Shown in pieces: positions 5,668-7,952 of a stretch of DNA of 7,952 bases. The DNA is from Flavobacteriales bacterium. GTDB lineage: Bacteria > Bacteroidota > Bacteroidia > Flavobacteriales > Flavobacteriaceae. A program made the position numbers and the translations under genes. The stretch covers positions 1 through 7,952 of the forward strand of contig WGAP01000022.1 in NCBI GenBank assembly GCA_015494775.1, given 5' to 3'. Under the pieces are notes generated by a model. It was not told the origin of the DNA. It searched no databases and saw only the letters and a list, made by a program, of their open reading frames with translations. Within the stretch, counting starts at the first letter, position 1. Each line of letters opens with the position of its first letter.

Positions 5668-5685
5668 CATAAAGCGGCCGTATTT

Positions 5686-6630
5686 ATGTTTGTTCCTTTG
5701 TATCAGCAAGCCGAAAACCTGTTTGATCATCTCCATCGCCGGTGGGAGACGGCAGCTATGCATCGTTGGATAAGCCGCTTGCTGGCATTGTTGTTTTTGG
5801 GGGCGGCACTTTTGGGTTGGGCCGTAGAAAAAGGATGGTTGCCTGGTCGGGGAATACTGGGTTTTTTCTCCACACCTTTCGTGGCCATTGAATTGGCCTT
5901 CGGCTTATTGTTGATTACCGAAATTTTTAGCTTGATTTTTGTCCTGCCCGTATCGGTTGCACGTTCGGTGGGTAAACAATTTGAGTTGTTGTCCCTTATT
6001 TTTATTCGCTATGCTTTTAAGGAATTTTCCCATATTCATCAATTGGACTGGGCCGACATGAAGCATGTTATTGTGGCTATGTTTATCTATGCCTTCGGTT
6101 CGGCGGTTGTATTTGCCCTGGTGGGGTTGCTCTATAAAATCCAACGGCGCGTTCGCATATGTGAATCCTTTGCCGAAGACCGTTATTTCAGGCAATTTCG
6201 AAAGTTGATAGCGCTACTTATTTTAATAGCGTTTATCGTTATTTTGATTCATGATTTCAATGTTTTTTTTCTGGAACATCGTTATGTGCCTTCGTTTCAC
6301 GATTTTTATGTGATATTGATTTTTAGTGATATTCTCATCCTGCTTGTTTCGCTGCGTTATTCTTTGGATTATCACTCCATGTATCGGTATTCGGGCTATA
6401 TTTTGGCTACCATATTTATTCGTATCGCATTGACGAGTCCGCCTTATGTAAATATGCTCATAGGTTTGGGGGGTATAGTTTATTTGCTGGGCCTTACGTG
6501 GACCTATAACTTTTTCCTAAACCGGCAAATCAAGACCTATCCGCAAAAAATTCATTATTATTCCAAACAGAAAAAATTCAAAACACTAAAACCTTATGAA
6601 ACTCAAAGGAACCGTAAAAAAACTTTTTGA
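5686..6630 (+). CDS. Polytopic membrane protein of unknown function
   Basis: I do not recognise a named family. From ATG 5686 the protein has 314 residues. An amphipathic N-terminal part is followed by hydrophobic segments at about 29-47, 65-87, 127-150, 175-195, 206-227 and one or two more at about 239-280. It ends in a strongly basic, Tyr/Lys-rich tail. Residues 90-114 between the second and third segments have a distinctive look (SVARSVGKQFELLSL...AFKEF) and would be the best handle for a homology search. I have an uncertain impression that similar hypothetical proteins occur in other Bacteroidota. ATG 5686 is preferred because it follows the -7 box at 5660-5667; an internal ATG at 5758 (M25) is possible. 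Its 3' end overlaps the DUF3127 gene by 35 bp. Ion transport or signalling is conceivable, but nothing in the sequence proves either. Confidence 0.8.
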   Translation: MFVPLYQQAENLFDHLHRRWETAAMHRWISRLLALLFLGAALLGWAVEKGWLPGRGILGFFSTPFVAIELAFGLLLITEIFSLIFVLPVSVARSVGKQFELLSLIFIRYAFKEFSHIHQLDWADMKHVIVAMFIYAFGSAVVFALVGLLYKIQRRVRICESFAEDRYFRQFRKLIALLILIAFIVILIHDFNVFFLEHRYVPSFHDFYVILIFSDILILLVSLRYSLDYHSMYRYSGYILATIFIRIALTSPPYVNMLIGLGGIVYLLGLTWTYNFFLNRQIKTYPQKIHYYSKQKKFKTLKPYETQRNRKKTF

Positions 6631-6973
6631 AACCCGCACGGTGGGAGCCAACGGATTTCAAATCCGTGAAATGGTCTTGCTGACCGACGAAAATTATCCG
6701 CAACCGGTCAAAATCGAATTCGTGCAGGAAAAAATCCGGCTTTTGGATGACATCAAAGAGGGCGACGAAGTGGAAGTATCCTTCGATGTGCGCGGACGCG
6801 AATGGGTCAATCCCGAGGGCAAGACCGTGTATTTTGTAAGCATCCGCGGATGGCGTATCGACAAGCCCAACAATATGCCCGCCGACGAAAATATGCCGCC
6901 GTTCCCCACGGCCGACGACGCCTTCGGCAACGATGATTTTAACCAAGCACCCGACGACGACCTGCCTTTCTGA
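6596..6973 (+). CDS. DUF3127 protein with SSB-like acidic tail
   Basis: This 125-residue soluble protein matches my knowledge of DUF3127, a small Bacteroidota family of uncertain function. Residues 1 to about 85 look like a compact beta-rich OB-type domain: an initial GTVKKLFET strand, a REMVLLTDE strand, a VKIEFVQEK segment, a GDEVEVSFDVRGREW turn-strand, and a final VSIRGWRI strand. After that comes a Pro/Asn/Asp-rich flexible stretch ending in DDDLPF (residues 120-125). That layout, an OB-like domain with a disordered linker and an acidic tip ending in Pro-Phe, is the layout of bacterial single-strand DNA-binding proteins. This suggests binding to nucleic acid and SSB partners, but it is inference. 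Its ATG 6596 lies inside the preceding gene, and galE follows after 21 bp. Confidence 0.85.
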   Translation: MKLKGTVKKLFETRTVGANGFQIREMVLLTDENYPQPVKIEFVQEKIRLLDDIKEGDEVEVSFDVRGREWVNPEGKTVYFVSIRGWRIDKPNNMPADENMPPFPTADDAFGNDDFNQAPDDDLPF

Positions 6974-6994
6974 ACCATGCAATAAAATACCTTT

Positions 6995-7952
6995 ATGAAA
7001 GAAATTTTGGTTACCGGCGGATTGGGTTATATCGGGTCGCACACGGTGGTGGCCTTGGCCGAAGCGGGCTTCCGGCCGGTGATCATCGATGATTTGTCCA
7101 ACAGCCGACGTGAAGTGCTGGACGGTATTGCCGGAATAACGGGTTTCCGTCCCGCCTTTTATCCCTACGACCTGCGCCATCGGGAACGAATAAAGGAAGT
7201 GTTCGAAAAACATCCCGGGCTGGCCGGCATAATCCATTTTGCCGCATCCAAATATGTGGGCGAAAGTGTGGAAAAACCCTTGCTTTATTACGAAAACAAC
7301 ATTTGTTCGCTCGTCAACCTGCTCAACGAAGCTTTGACTGCGGGTGTTCATCCTTTTATTTTCAGTTCGTCCTGCACCGTCTATGGCGAACCGGAACAAC
7401 TTCCCGTAACCGAAGATATGCCCGTGCAACCGGCCACATCGCCCTACGGCAACACCAAGCAAATCGACGAGGAAATTTTGCGCGACACGGCGGCGGTGGC
7501 TCCGCTACGCGTGATTGCCTTGCGTTATTTCAATCCCATAGGCGCCCATCCTTCGGCCCTGATCGGTGAACTGCCCGTAGGCGTGCCGCAAAATCTGGTG
7601 CCCTTTATCACGCAAACGGCGGCAGGATTGCGTGACGAGTTGAAAATTTTCGGCAACGATTACCCCACACCCGACGGAACGGCCATCCGCGATTATATCC
7701 ACGTGATGGACTTGGCCGAGGCGCATGTTACGGCTCTGAACCGGTTGCTCCAAGGATGGAATAAGGATAAATTTGAGGTATTTAACATTGGCACGGGCAA
7801 AGGAAGCTCGGTGATGGAAGTGGTCAAAACCTTTATGGAAGTTACGGGCGTGGATTTGCCTTACACGATGGCGGACCGCCGTCCGGGCGACGTTACGGCC
7901 GTGTGGGCCGATACCACACGGGCTACCGAGGAATTGGGCTGGACGTCGCGCC
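6995..7952 (+). CDS. galE: UDP-glucose 4-epimerase, 3' end outside window
   Basis: GalE interconverts UDP-glucose and UDP-galactose using tightly bound NAD+, feeding galactose metabolism and surface-polysaccharide synthesis. The open frame from ATG 6995 runs off the window after 319 complete codons; the family is about 338-345 residues. Seen in order: the Rossmann NAD loop TGGLGYIGSH (7-16), D32-D33 at the end of the second strand, HFAASKYVGES (81-91), the catalytic region SSSCTVYG with S126, and the Tyr/Lys pair Y151 and K155 in SPYGNTK. These are followed by RYFNPIGAHPS, the FGNDYPTPDGT-RDYIHV block that binds the UDP-sugar, and RRPGDVTAVWAD near the end. V303 stands where E. coli GalE has Y299. 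The gene is 21 bp downstream of the DUF3127 gene, without a clear promoter between them, so read-through is likely. Confidence 0.95.
   Translation, partial: MKEILVTGGLGYIGSHTVVALAEAGFRPVIIDDLSNSRREVLDGIAGITGFRPAFYPYDLRHRERIKEVFEKHPGLAGIIHFAASKYVGESVEKPLLYYENNICSLVNLLNEALTAGVHPFIFSSSCTVYGEPEQLPVTEDMPVQPATSPYGNTKQIDEEILRDTAAVAPLRVIALRYFNPIGAHPSALIGELPVGVPQNLVPFITQTAAGLRDELKIFGNDYPTPDGTAIRDYIHVMDLAEAHVTALNRLLQGWNKDKFEVFNIGTGKGSSVMEVVKTFMEVTGVDLPYTMADRRPGDVTAVWADTTRATEELGWTSR

Noticed and set aside
4890..5672. Several open frames on both strands across the GC-rich block (e.g. 4890-5324 +, 5066-5461 +, 5070-5441 -, 5382-5672 +)
   Set aside because: They overlap each other in all frames. One starts inside tRNA-Leu. 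Their products are Arg/Ala/Pro/Ser-rich with no domain, and the openness follows from lack of AT-rich stop codons.
5650..5685. TTG 5650 as start of the membrane-protein gene
   Set aside because: It lies upstream of the -7 box at 5660-5667, and ATG 5686 follows the box at a plausible distance.
6578..7462. 294-codon antisense open frame across the DUF3127 and galE genes
   Set aside because: It spans two well-supported genes and an intergenic gap, and its product has no recognisable motif.

Overview
The window reads as a piece of a Bacteroidota (Bacteroidetes) chromosome, probably from the flavobacterial or cytophagal side. The evidence is two protein families largely restricted to that phylum (DUF4837 and DUF3127), start codons without a Shine-Dalgarno sequence, and several TAnnTTTG boxes, the -7 element of the Bacteroidetes housekeeping sigma factor. 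One of these boxes has a TTTG -33 element at a 19-bp spacing.

Layout. Bases 1-3393 (+) are a tight cluster: the 3' part of phosphoglycerate kinase (pgk), a secreted MltD-type lytic transglycosylase with two LysM repeats, and a DUF4837 lipoprotein whose start overlaps the transglycosylase stop by ATGA. Convergent to it on the minus strand lie tatA (Tat translocase subunit) and, upstream of it, fabD (malonyl-CoA:ACP transacylase), both with -7-like boxes. A divergent tRNA operon follows (4605-4961): promoter, two identical tRNA-Lys(TTT) genes, tRNA-Leu(GAG) and a rho-independent terminator.

Bases 4962-5650 are about 690 bp without a credible gene. Most of this stretch is much richer in G+C than its neighbours and packed with inverted repeats. 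Two parts fold into unusually complete branched structures. Bases 5363-5453 form a cloverleaf-like four-way junction with almost no unpaired junction bases. Bases 5489-5601 form a stem, an 8x8 internal loop and a gap-free three-way junction. This is the most unusual part of the window: a mosaic of lineage-specific intergenic repeats, or an undescribed structured RNA.

A third plus-strand group starts after a -7 box at 5660: an unrecognised polytopic membrane protein, a DUF3127 protein whose gene overlaps it by 35 bp and which ends in an SSB-like DDDLPF tail, and a GalE-type UDP-glucose 4-epimerase that runs off the end of the window. The protein genes are mostly housekeeping (glycolysis, cell-wall turnover, protein export, fatty-acid synthesis, sugar-nucleotide supply). 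No phage, transposase, CRISPR or defence genes are visible.
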